DNA from: Methylobacterium pseudosasicola
Lineage (GTDB): Bacteria > Pseudomonadota > Alphaproteobacteria > Rhizobiales > Beijerinckiaceae
Direction of reading: 5' to 3'
Assembly: GCF_900114535.1 (NCBI RefSeq)
Contig: NZ_FOTK01000030.1
Coordinates: 16,281 to 80,280, forward strand
Length of the DNA: 64,000 nucleotides
Each line of letters starts with the position of its first letter. The stretch's first letter is position 1. The position numbers were made by a program, and so were the translations under genes. The notes under the pieces were generated by a model. That model saw only the letters and a program-made list of their open reading frames with translations, had not been told where the DNA came from and ran no database searches. Positions 42,512 through 50,144 of this stretch are shown one piece after another.

Positions 42512-43167
42512 CAGGCCCTCCCGCCATTGAGCTCGACGGCCACGAACCTGTAGCCCTCGGGCAGCGAGACCTCGCCCTCCTCGGCGGCCGGCCCGACGAG
42601 GATCCCGCCCGCGAATTTGCCGTCCTCGACCAGGGCGTAAAGCTCGGCGAAGTCACTGCGGACCTTCCCGGCCGCGGCGTACGTCCACGGGGTGTCGACG
42701 CCGCCGATGCGAACCATGCCGAAGCCCGGGGCGCGGAACAGGCTGATCGAGGACCGCTCTGCCCCCGGCAGGAAGCGCGCCGGATCACGGCGGAAGGCCG
42801 CCTCGCGGGCGCGGTCCGCCGGGCCACCGGGGAGATCGGCGTTGACCTCGGCGAGGAGGTCGCGGGTCTCCATAGGGGCCTCGATTACGTCCATCCGCGC
42901 GGAGAACGCCACCAGAAGCGCGAGCCTTACCGCGGGGAAGGCAGGCTCGAAACCCGGGTCCTGCGCCTGCTCCATCAGGAGGGCGTGGCCAGCCTTCGGG
43001 TCCCGCTTACCGAGCGCGGCGGCCTCGTCGTAGAGCTGAGCCTCGCTGAGGAGGCCGCACGCGTTGAGGAGATGGGTTTTCACCTGCGAGATCTCCCCAC
43101 CCGACATCCGCTTAGAGGGGCGCGTCAACAGCGCAACGATGCTAGGGTTCAAATTCGGCTCGGACAT
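42511..43167 (-). CDS. Hypothetical phage protein (218 aa)
   Basis: MSEPNLNPSIVALLTRPSKRMSGGEISQVKTHLLNAC, then helical and acidic stretches and FRAPGFGMVRIGGVDTPWTYA. Ends EGYRFVAVELNGGRA. Its stop overlaps the antirepressor start by one base. No family recognised; position suggests an early phage gene. Confidence 0.6.
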   Translation of the reverse strand: MSEPNLNPSIVALLTRPSKRMSGGEISQVKTHLLNACGLLSEAQLYDEAAALGKRDPKAGHALLMEQAQDPGFEPAFPAVRLALLVAFSARMDVIEAPMETRDLLAEVNADLPGGPADRAREAAFRRDPARFLPGAERSSISLFRAPGFGMVRIGGVDTPWTYAAAGKVRSDFAELYALVEDGKFAGGILVGPAAEEGEVSLPEGYRFVAVELNGGRA

Positions 43168-43316
43168 GAAGCTGACTTTCGTGTTCGACCAGGCTCCGGG
43201 CGGCGGCTCCAACCCCGCTTCCCGGGGCCACCCCAGCGGGGCGGCTATCCCATAAATGGCACCTTTCCGGATTCGCGCAACCTTGTAGCGCGAGGAAATC
43301 TTGCTAGATTGGCGCC
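43168..43316. promoter_or_regulatory. Phage switch region
   Basis: Divergent gap between the 218-aa gene and the XRE repressor. CTTGTAGCGCG and CTTGCTAGATTGGCG lie as a partial direct repeat (about 43,284-43,314), just before the repressor start. Candidate operator region; not verified. Confidence 0.35.
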
Positions 43317-43556
43317 ATGTTTCCCACCGGCCCCCAGATCCGCGCCGCGCGCGCCCTGCTGAACATGTCCCGCGATGAGCTCGCGGCCATCTCTGGCGTG
43401 TCAGCTAGGACGATCGACAATCTCGAAGGCGAGAAGCGCGAGCCGATCCAAGCGACGCAGATCGCGGTGATGTCGGCCCTCATGGCGGGGGTGGAGTTCC
43501 TGCCGCCGGATCCGGAGCTCTGCCGCGGTCCGGGCGTCTGCCTCGTAGCCCGCTAG
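43317..43556 (+). CDS. XRE-type repressor, short
   Basis: 79-aa single-domain helix-turn-helix protein: QIRAARALLNMSRDELAAISGVSARTIDNLEGEKREPI. This is the XRE (Cro/C1) motif. It lacks a C-terminal dimerisation or cleavage domain, so it is a small repressor or Cro-like protein. Divergent from the antirepressor block, forming the switch. Confidence 0.85.
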   Translation: MFPTGPQIRAARALLNMSRDELAAISGVSARTIDNLEGEKREPIQATQIAVMSALMAGVEFLPPDPELCRGPGVCLVAR

Positions 43557-43801
43557 GCCTCGACCGACCGGGTCCGCTTGCTCCCCTTGGGCCCGCGCAG
43601 TTCCGGGGCGCCCCGCATCAGCGTAGCCGGCCCCGCTCCCCAGCGCTCCTCGCACGATGACGCCGGATCCGCACCGGACTCCCGGCACCAGGCTAGGTGC
43701 CGCTGCAGCTGGGCCTGGGACGGCCTGTGCCGCAGCCGGGCCTCCCAATCCTCCTGCCGGGCGGCCCGGGCGCTGACGCCGGCCTCCGGCGTCGAGGCCA
43801 C
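43553..43801 (-). CDS. Hypothetical phage protein (82 aa)
   Basis: MASTPEAGVSARAARQEDWEARLRHRPSQAQLQRHLAWCRESG, ending PKGSKRTRSVEA. Convergent with the repressor gene (4-bp overlap). Basic, Arg-rich; family unknown. Confidence 0.45.
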   Translation of the reverse strand: MASTPEAGVSARAARQEDWEARLRHRPSQAQLQRHLAWCRESGADPASSCEERWGAGPATLMRGAPELRGPKGSKRTRSVEA

Positions 43802-43872
43802 GTCAGGCGGTACGCGACGCCTGCGAGCGCGCGAATCAGTGCGGGCTCGGAATAGTCGGGAATGGGATCTGC

Positions 43873-43968
43873 TTAGATGCCTGCCCTCAGCAGCATCGCC
43901 CTGACAGCAAAGTCGACTTCGGCGGGCTGGATGTCCGCCGGGATGGGGGGTGGGACGGCGACCGTCAC
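43873..43968 (-). CDS. 31-aa peptide gene
   Basis: GTG start: VTVAVPPPIPADIQPAEVDF, then AVRAMLLRAGI. Overlaps the 45-aa gene stop (GTGA). Candidate small phage peptide, supported only by coupling. Confidence 0.4.
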   Translation of the reverse strand: MTVAVPPPIPADIQPAEVDFAVRAMLLRAGI

Positions 43969-44102
43969 AGGGATCGCTCCCATCGCGGGGGATCCGTCAT
44001 CGGCGCGTTCGGCACCTCATGTCGGGCCATCAGGACGATCCCCGTGACGACGCCGATCGCCCACGCCACTAGGGCCACGGCTGGGGTGAGGATCGGGCTC
44101 AT
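43965..44102 (-). CDS. 45-aa single-pass membrane protein
   Basis: MSPILTPAVALVAWAIGVVT followed by a polar tail MARHEVPNAPMTDPPRWERSL. One hydrophobic segment at residues 5-26. Coupled (ATGA) to the upstream 107-aa gene. Resembles small phage lysis-cassette membrane proteins. Confidence 0.5.
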   Translation of the reverse strand: MSPILTPAVALVAWAIGVVTGIVLMARHEVPNAPMTDPPRWERSL

Positions 44103-44422
44103 CGCCGTCCCCCGCCGCCGCCGGATGGACGCCTGTTGAGCGCCTCGGTGTTATCCTCGGTCGCTCCGGTGAGGTTGCGGATCGCGTGGGTCAGCTCCGT
44201 AGCCGCTTCGCGCGCGTCGCCGATCAGGTCCCGGTCGGCCGCGTCAAGCCGCAACGTCGCGGCACGGGTGGCAGGAACCTGATTGGGGGCTGTGGTGTCC
44301 GGCACCCAGCGCTGTTTGATAACTCCGCCGACGATGCCGGAGGCGGCGGCCAGCATGCCAAGCCCCGAGGCAAGCACCGCCTTCCAAGGCTCCAGGATGT
44401 CGAGGATCGCGGAGAAGCTCAC
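44099..44422 (-). CDS. Small membrane protein of lysis cassette
   Basis: 107 aa, start GTG (VSFSAILDILEPWKAVLASG). One hydrophobic segment (AVLASGLGMLAAASGIVGGVI), then a polar helical tail ending GGGGGRR. The location in the lysis cassette and the membrane segment are compatible with a holin or antiholin; not proven. GTGA overlap with the previous gene. Confidence 0.5.
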   Translation of the reverse strand: MSFSAILDILEPWKAVLASGLGMLAAASGIVGGVIKQRWVPDTTAPNQVPATRAATLRLDAADRDLIGDAREAATELTHAIRNLTGATEDNTEALNRRPSGGGGGRR

Positions 44423-44901
44423 GATGCGAAGCCCCTCGGCAGGGGCGCCGGCGGGGCAGCCCTCATCATGGCGAAGACCCGGCCCGCGACGACGATGTCG
44501 CGACCGGCACGGAAGGAGGATCTGACGTCGGAGATCGCCAGAGCGGCCGAGAACGCGGCACCGGTGCCGAAGGCGCCGAGCGTGGGCATGTAGAAGAGCG
44601 TGGCGAGGTAGGCGTGCAGCCCGGCCCCGAGGAGTGCTGTCAGGGCACGGAGCAGCGGTGTCCGGCGCCAGTGCCCGTTGATGGTCAGCGCGGCGATGCG
44701 GACGAGCGCGATCGATCCGATGAGAAGCGCCCAATGCTCCTCCGGCATGACGCTGGCGAACCGGTCCCAGATCGGTCCCGTCGAGAACGTCCGGCCCGGC
44801 AGGGCAAGAACCAGGGCGAGGAGCGCGTCGGTGCCGGCGCAGTGCCATTCAAGGTCGCGGGAAGGCGTGAAGACCGTGGGGACGCTACGGATGCTCCTCA
44901 T
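44419..44901 (-). CDS. Membrane protein, several TM segments
   Basis: 160 aa, MRSIRSVPTVFTPSRDLEWHC. Hydrophobic segments include ALLALVLALPG, ALLIGSIALVRIAAL and ALTALLGAGLHAYLATLFYM. Unknown family; a multi-spanning phage protein, possibly a holin candidate. Overlapping with the o-spanin-like gene. Confidence 0.55.
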   Translation of the reverse strand: MRSIRSVPTVFTPSRDLEWHCAGTDALLALVLALPGRTFSTGPIWDRFASVMPEEHWALLIGSIALVRIAALTINGHWRRTPLLRALTALLGAGLHAYLATLFYMPTLGAFGTGAAFSAALAISDVRSSFRAGRDIVVAGRVFAMMRAAPPAPLPRGFAS

Positions 44902-45206
44902 GGTGTGGATCCCTGCTCACGCTCGCGGATCACCCCGAGCGCGCCGTGGCAGTCCTGCCAGGCCGCATGCAGATCGCCGACGTACCGCCCGACGGCGGCC
45001 GCGGTGCGGGGACGCCCAGGGACCGGCGGCTCGCCCGAGCATGCGAGCTGCTCAGGGGTGTAGGTTTGTGCCTGGAGCTTGATGCGGGGCGCCTGGACCG
45101 GGGCATGGTCGCAAACGGCGAAGAGCGCGAGGATGATCAGCACCAGGATCCACCGGCGGAACCGGTAGGCCAGCAGGATCAGGAGGAAGGCGACGAGGGT
45201 GCTCAC
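44898..45206 (-). CDS. Spanin-like protein (o-spanin candidate)
   Basis: 102 aa, GTG start (VSTLVAFLLILLAYRFRRWI). The hydrophobic N terminus is long (TLVAFLLILLAYRFRRWILVLIILALF), followed by ACSGEPPVPGRP and AWQDCHGALGVIREREQG. CSGEPxVP with a C-terminal DCxxxLGxxR pattern is typical of phage Rz1-type C-termini. Here it sits behind a hydrophobic segment instead of a classical lipobox. Overlaps and is coupled to the i-spanin-like gene. Confidence 0.55.
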   Translation of the reverse strand: MSTLVAFLLILLAYRFRRWILVLIILALFAVCDHAPVQAPRIKLQAQTYTPEQLACSGEPPVPGRPRTAAAVGRYVGDLHAAWQDCHGALGVIREREQGSTP

Positions 45207-45712
45207 TGGTGCCTCCCCGATGCAGGGGCCAGCGCATCGAGCGCGGCGTCGATCGCCGGCGGGACCGCAGCGGGCTTGGCCCGGGTGCGGGTGCTCCCGG
45301 ACGCGCAAACCACCGATTCGGCGCCCTCGATGCGGGCCATCGCCTCCCGCGCTCGGAGGCGCTTCTCGGCCTCGGCGCGGGCCTCGGCGAGCCGGCGATC
45401 CGCGGGGGCGGCGTCGACGCCCTGCTGCCAGGACAACTGCCGTGCCTTCTCGGCGTTCTGGACCGCGACCTCCTCGGCCTGGCGATAGTCCTCCTGGAAC
45501 CGGGCGGCGTCCGCCCGGGCGGCGGCAAGGTCGGTGGTGAGCCGGTGGACGTAGCCCGCCCCGAACAGCACGAGGTCGACGAGCGCGAGCGGCGGGGCGA
45601 CCCTCATCGCGAGGGTCGGCATGAGGAAGAAGGCCGCCACCGCCGCGGCGACGGCGATGATGCCGCCGATGCCGAAGGGCGTGCTGATCAGGGAGAAGAG
45701 GAGCTCGAACAT
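45203..45712 (-). CDS. Rz-like i-spanin
   Basis: 169 aa, N-terminal membrane segment FGIGGIIAVAAAVAAFFLMP, then a long charged heptad-like region (ARADAARFQEDYRQAEEVAVQNAEK, RLAEARAEAEKRLRAREAMARIE) that should form a coiled coil. This is the Rz inner-membrane spanin layout. Sits right after the broken endolysin gene (4-bp gap). Confidence 0.65.
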   Translation of the reverse strand: MFELLFSLISTPFGIGGIIAVAAAVAAFFLMPTLAMRVAPPLALVDLVLFGAGYVHRLTTDLAAARADAARFQEDYRQAEEVAVQNAEKARQLSWQQGVDAAPADRRLAEARAEAEKRLRAREAMARIEGAESVVCASGSTRTRAKPAAVPPAIDAALDALAPASGRHQ

Positions 45713-45716
45713 CGTC

Positions 45717-46310
45717 TCAGACCCCCTTCAGGCAGAGGGCGCGCTCGGCCTCCCTGCGCTTTACCAAGCCCTTCACGACGCGGCCGTTGTCCTTGTCGTA
45801 GAGTAGGAAGGCGTTTCAGGCGGCGCGGCGGTCGCCGGCGTTGTAGAGGCGGACGATCGAGCTACGGCAGAATCCGCTGGTGCCGATGTTTTAGGAGAGC
45901 GAGAGCGCGGCGACGTAGAAGTCGTCGCCCATGTCACGCTTCACGCACCGCTCGATGGCCGGGGCGTAATCCTCCCCGAGGCGCTTCACGAGCATCGCCT
46001 AGCACTCGGCGATGGTGAACTTCATCCCCATCCGGGCGCCCTTGGTCTCGCCTACGCAGACCGTCGGCACGCCCCCGCCATCGCGATATGCCTTTGTCCG
46101 CATGCCTTCGAAGCCGGTGATCCTGGTGCAGCACAGGGTGGCGAAGAGCGTCCCTGCGATGAAGCAGGTCTTGCCCTTCGAGGCCGGGCCGGGGGCGACG
46201 GCCTCGATCGTCGTGACCTGGATAGGGACGGCGACGACGGGATGGGCCGTGGCGATGACGGCGGCCGCGGCGGGACCGCGGAACGCGCGGAAGAGGCAAG
46301 CGAGGTTCAT
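45717..46310 (-). pseudogene. GH24 phage endolysin with three in-frame stops
   Basis: The 198-codon frame opens MNLACLFRAFRGPAAAAVIA (hydrophobic, SAR- or signal-like). It reaches ITGFEGMRTKAYRDGGGVPTVCVGETKG, the GH24 (phage lysozyme) active-site pattern with catalytic Glu68. It is then interrupted at codons 104 (TAG, 45,999-46,001), 140 (TAA, 45,891-45,893) and 165 (TGA, 45,816-45,818). The frame otherwise runs on with conserved sequence to GLVKRREAERALCLKGV. A full gene has decayed by point changes; no lysozyme should be made beyond residue 103. Confidence 0.85.
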
Positions 46311-46576
46311 GCCCCGCCTCCCGTCGCGTCCGCATTCCCGGACACCTTCTCCTGGGAGACCAGGCGGGACCCGAGCGCGAGCAGGGCGAAGGTCATGTTG
46401 GCCCCGGCCATCTGGCCCGGGGTGAACACGTCGGAGGCTGAGTAGAAGCCGATCCCAACCTGAGCGGCGTCGAACACCGTGGCTGCTACGAGCAAGCGCA
46501 CGCTCCAGGCATGCTCGAGGACGCACCTGGCGTTCTCGACGAGCCGGAGATCGATGTCGGCGATCCGGATGCCTAT
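46307..46576 (-). pseudogene. Holin-like (DUF7940-type) gene with ATA at start position
   Basis: The 89-residue frame reads IGIRIADIDLRLVENARCVL, EHAWSVRLLVAATVFDAAQVG, one or two hydrophobic segments, and ends GNADATGGGA. AWSVRL followed by a hydrophobic helix is seen in the DUF7940/holin-type family. No ATG, GTG or TTG exists at the expected N terminus: the first codon is ATA, preceded by AGGGGG at RBS spacing, so the original ATG is probably lost. Its stop overlaps the endolysin start (ATGA). Confidence 0.55.
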
Positions 46577-46740
46577 GGCGGCCCCCTGAGGTGGGTGCCG
46601 CCCCCGGCGATCCGGTGGGGACGTACAGCAAGGGGGGACGGGTGAGACGTCGCCGGTGGCCGGGGGCAGCGTGGCCCTAGGATCGGCTCGGCCCCGTCAC
46701 GCGTTCCAGGTCACGCGCGGCGCCGGCGCTCCGATCGGCG

Positions 46741-47076
46741 CTAGACGACGGTGACGACGCGTCCGGCTTTCAGGACGAGGCCGACACCGTCTCTGCAGAC
46801 GCCCACGGCCCCGTGCCGGACCCCCACCCCGCCGTAGAACGCCAGCCACCGGCGGACCTCGCCGATCGGCACGCCCGAGGCCTGCATGACGTCCACGGCT
46901 TCTATGTCGTCCAGCCCGTCGAGCACCTGCTCCATGCCAGGGATCCTGTCGCCGTAGCGCCGGATCGCATGGACGGTGACACGGGCCCGAACGCCGTCGG
47001 AGTGGTCGTGCTCGACAACCGGGGGCGCCGGGGACGGCGATGCGGCGGCTTGGACGGCGTAGGCTGCGACGGGCAC
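46741..47076 (-). CDS. Hypothetical phage protein
   Basis: 111 aa, MPVAAYAVQAAASPSPAPPVVEHDHS, then a compact domain ending GVGVRHGAVGVCRDGVGLVL KAGRVVTVV-like. Has HDHSDGVRARVTVHAIRRYG. Family unknown; late-phage or regulatory context. Confidence 0.5.
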   Translation of the reverse strand: MPVAAYAVQAAASPSPAPPVVEHDHSDGVRARVTVHAIRRYGDRIPGMEQVLDGLDDIEAVDVMQASGVPIGEVRRWLAFYGGVGVRHGAVGVCRDGVGLVLKAGRVVTVV

Positions 47077-47482
47077 GGCGGCTCTCCGGTGTGGGTGGAG
47101 AGAGGGTCCGACAGGCAGGGGATTCGGGCAGGGGGCGCGAGAAAGATCGTTCCCATCGCGGTCGGGAACCTGGCCTCAGACCGGTGCGCACTCTGCCGCG
47201 CAAATAAATCCGACCGCATTAGAGCCTCGCTGAGCGGTCTGATGAGGCTGGGTGGCACTCGGTGACAGCTGCCTAAAACAGGTGGTCCTGGCGCGTCTCT
47301 AACGAAGCCCTGAGGTGGCTCGCGGGTCAAATCGGCGATGCGAGTTCAGCAAGTATCTTCCAAGGTCTACTAGCGACCGCGTCAACTCTGGTCGCCTAGA
47401 CATAAGCATAGGTCGGAAGGAAGTTGTCTCTCGATCGTGTCGGTGTGGTGCCCGACTCGATGTACGAGATCGAGAGACAGGG
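47077..47482. promoter_or_regulatory. Gap with 12-bp inverted repeat before polymerase-like gene
   Basis: The left part (47,077-47,420) holds no gene that I can support. The right end contains perfect arms TGTCTCTCGATC (47,425-47,436) and GATCGAGAGACA (47,468-47,479), spaced 31 nt. The second arm ends 3 nt before the ATG, covering the ribosome-binding area. Could be an operator for a repressor or a translation-blocking stem. Confidence 0.7.
47425..47479. repeat. Perfect 12-bp inverted repeat
   Basis: Arms TGTCTCTCGATC and GATCGAGAGACA, fully complementary, loop 31 nt, ending just before the start of the polymerase-like gene. See the regulatory entry. Confidence 0.85.
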
Positions 47483-48709
47483 ATGTACGACGCACACGCC
47501 GGGCGCGATCGCGCCCTCGATTTCCGGTGGGCTGTTCCGGATAGCCTGCTGTGGGTGTCCGGAATTCCGGACAACTCCGACAAGCTCTACGATCAGTCCA
47601 GGCGCTCCATCCTGGCAGCGGCATGCATCGCCGCCGACGAGCGCCCGAACGATCCCGAAGCCTGGTGGCTCAGCTACTCCCGTCGGAAGGAGTTCTATAA
47701 GGACGCGCAGCGCTACGAAGGCCTGCCCTACACGCACGACCGCGTGACGCGCGCGGTGGCTGAGGGTCTCGACCACGGGCTTTTGGAGGAGGACAGGGCG
47801 CTGCCCGGCGCCCACCTCTCCGCCACCCCTAGGCAGTCCCGGCTTAGGGCCACGCCCGAGTTGTTGCGCTTATTCCAGGACGCGCCTTTCGAGTACCGCC
47901 GCCGCCCATGCACGCTTATCGTCCGCGATGCCGACGGCAAGCCGGTCACGGTGCCCGAGACCCAGGCCGTCAGCCGGATGCGGCGCGAGGTCGACCGGGT
48001 CAATTCCTACCTCGGCGCGGTGCGACTTACGCTCGGATCCGGCGATGGATGGGAACGCGGTCAATGGACCGTCCGAGCCCGGAGCGAGCGTAGGGGCGGA
48101 TGGGCCGCCGTGACGCCGGAGCCCACTCTGCAGGTCAACCGCATCTTCGGCCGGGGTCGCACGGACAAGGGCGGGCGGCTCTACGGGTGGTGGCAGCAAC
48201 TGCCCAAGGCTCGCCGGGCAGAGTGTCTGATCAACGGCGAGATCCTCGTCGAGCCCGATTTCCCCCGCCTCCACCCCACGTTGCTCTACGCAATGCGGGG
48301 GCATCGCCTCAGGCACGATCCCTACGAGACCGGCGCCTTCCCTCGGGACGAGGGCAAGCTGGCCCTTAACGTGGCCTTGAACGCGAAGTCGATCCCGGCG
48401 GCGGCCGCGTACCTTGTCAACAAGGAACGGTCCTGGGGTCACGGCCTCGCGTACACGTACCGCGTCCTCAAGGCTGTCCAGAAGCGGAACCCACTCATCG
48501 CCCGGGACATCGGTGCCGATCGTGGCATCGACTGCATGGCCATCGACAGCCGCATGTGCCTAGACGTCCTGAAGGCATGCGAGGGGGCCGGCGTCCCCGC
48601 CTTGCCCGTCCACGACAGCTTCCTCGTCCCTGCCCCTCAGGGCTCTCGCGTGGTGGGTTTCATGGGCGAAATCCTCGACCGGACCGTCAACAAGCTAAGA
48701 TCTTGCTAA
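47483..48709 (+). CDS. Polymerase palm-like phage protein (family A/T7-type motifs)
   Basis: 408-aa protein. The N-terminal part (to ~200) includes a winged-helix-like RVTRAVAEGLDHGLL. GRLYGWWQQLPKARRAECLINGE leads to EPDFPRLHPTLLYA (residues 257-270), which fits motif A of family A/single-subunit polymerases (D-Y/F-S/P-x-L/I-x). R288-D-E-G-K292 followed by LALNVALNAKS fits the Rx3K motif B helix. VPALPVHDSFLVPA (376-380 VHDSF) fits motif C. The thumb, fingers and exonuclease domains typical of DNA polymerase I are absent, so it is a reduced or divergent member. Rhizobiales plasmids and phages carry similar unstudied proteins. Function (primer, terminal or repair synthesis) is inference. Confidence 0.6.
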   Translation: MYDAHAGRDRALDFRWAVPDSLLWVSGIPDNSDKLYDQSRRSILAAACIAADERPNDPEAWWLSYSRRKEFYKDAQRYEGLPYTHDRVTRAVAEGLDHGLLEEDRALPGAHLSATPRQSRLRATPELLRLFQDAPFEYRRRPCTLIVRDADGKPVTVPETQAVSRMRREVDRVNSYLGAVRLTLGSGDGWERGQWTVRARSERRGGWAAVTPEPTLQVNRIFGRGRTDKGGRLYGWWQQLPKARRAECLINGEILVEPDFPRLHPTLLYAMRGHRLRHDPYETGAFPRDEGKLALNVALNAKSIPAAAAYLVNKERSWGHGLAYTYRVLKAVQKRNPLIARDIGADRGIDCMAIDSRMCLDVLKACEGAGVPALPVHDSFLVPAPQGSRVVGFMGEILDRTVNKLRSC

Positions 48710-49343
48710 TCCACAACGAACCGTCGATTTTCCCCACATATGGGGGCTCGGCCCCCGCCGGGGGGCTCGGCCCCCGCCGGCGGGCTCGGCCCCCGCCGGC
48801 GGGTTCGCCTGCACCTCCTCTCCTCCCCGTCCGGGTGTCCCTCCCTGTCCTGGGTCTGGGCTCGGGGGGGGCGGGTGGCCCTCCCTCTTCCTCGCGGTCG
48901 GGTGTCCCTCTCTGGTCCCGTCTGTGGCGCCGGGGGGGGTGGTGGCCCTCCCGGTTCTCGTCCCCGCCGCGGTGTTGGGTCTGGCTCTGTCAGTCGGGTG
49001 TCCCTCTCCTGGCTTCGGGTGTGGCTCCGCCGGTTGGGTGGCCCTCCTGGGGGTCTCCGGTCTTTATCGCTGTGGGTGTGGCTCTGTTCTTTCCTGATAG
49101 GGGTTGCCCTGGGCTGAGGGTGCGTAACCGTCCCGTATTCCCGTATCTCAACCGTTAGATGACTGGCATTTCCTTGTGGCTATGCATGGCCTCTTGTATA
49201 GGGAATGACCTGCTCTCGGCTGGTCTCGATGCACCACATCGTGTGAGCCCCTCGTCGGATCCCGGCGGGGGGCTCTGCATGTCAGGGGCTGGCGTGTCCC
49301 GTGACCTAAAGGGCGTGACGCCCCCCGTCGTATCCTGCCCGGC
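48710..49343. other. A-poor repeat-rich noncoding tract
   Basis: After the polymerase-like gene. It starts with three copies of a 19-bp palindromic unit (48,742-48,800), then a strongly A-poor tract in which GGGTGTCCCTC (48,833; 48,900; 48,996) alternates with GGGTGGCCCTCC-like motifs (48,873; 48,941; 49,036), each 40-41 bp after its partner. From 49,242 to 49,272 AGCCCC...GGGGCT forms a hairpin. Open frames across it are low-complexity and not annotated. Confidence 0.7.
48742..48800. repeat. Three tandem 19-bp palindromic units
   Basis: Units of GGGGGCTCGGCCCCCGCCG begin near 48,742, 48,761 and 48,780, period 19. Each can fold with GGGGGC against GCCCCC. It begins 33 bp after the stop of the polymerase-like gene. 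Confidence 0.85.
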
Positions 49344-50144
49344 ATGGCTGACCTTCCCCTCGACGTCGTCTCTGATGTCTGCGACTAGGTCGCGGCGAGG
49401 CAGGAGGCATTCATCAGCGAGGCATCGCTGAAGCGGTTCCAGCGCGCCTGCGCATGGACCATGAGCGAGGTGGCCAAGTCAGCCTGCCAGGGAGCTACGG
49501 ACGGTATCGACCAGGCCTTCCAGGACCCCACTCCGTGGATGCGGAATGCGTTCACGGACACCCGGGCCCTGAGCAAGAACCGGGGCGAGGTCGAGGCCGA
49601 TGTCGGTGTGCGGCCCACGCAGTCGATCGTCATGAAGTACGCCATGGGCAGCGGCCCCCAGATCCGCCGCCCCGGCGACGTGGGCCTGGCACAGGACGAG
49701 ATCTACGTTCCCAACCGGCGCAACCTGGGCCTGACCCAGGGCATCCATAGGAACAGCTACGGCAACCTCCCCGGGGGCGTCGCCGCACGCCTGGCACGCA
49801 AGGCCCTAGTCCAGAGTGCCAAGAGGCAGCGGCCGGGTCGATGGGGCGTCTACAGGGGCGAGGTCGATGTTCGGGGGCAGCCGCATCATGGGAACATTGC
49901 GCGTCTCCCGCGCGGGACTGCGCCGATCGGCAAAAACGGCCGGATCCATCGTCGTGAGCCTCGGGCGCCCGCGTGCGCTGCTCGTGGCCACCCAGCAGGC
50001 CTCCTACAAGCCGATCACGCAGAAGCCCTACGATAAGGGCATGCGCGGGGCCGTCGCGCGGATCCCCCGCTTATGGAGGCCGAGTTCCAAAACGCCATCG
50101 AGTATCGCGCTGCAAACGGGGGCATGCGCCGGCTCGGGGCCTAG
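49344..50144 (+). pseudogene. Degenerate phage protein, in-frame TAG and frame changes
   Basis: The frame starts MADLPLDVVSDVCD, then TAG (49,386-49,388), then VAARQEAFISEASLKRFQRA. It runs on through WTMSEVAKSACQGATDGIDQ and GLTQGIHRNSYGNLPGG to RGEVDVRGQPHHGNIARLPR. Later conserved-looking sequence is in other frames (LLVATQQASYKPITQKPYDKG, then MEAEFQNAIEYRAANGG MRRLGA-stop at 50,142-50,144). So at least one nonsense and two frame changes. Probable phage structural/tail-type protein, not certain. Confidence 0.6.

Noticed and set aside
48556..49158. Open frame through the A-poor repeat tract
   Set aside because: The frame is made of the repeats (Trp/Gly/Pro/Ser-rich), starts inside the polymerase-like gene, and has no ribosome site.
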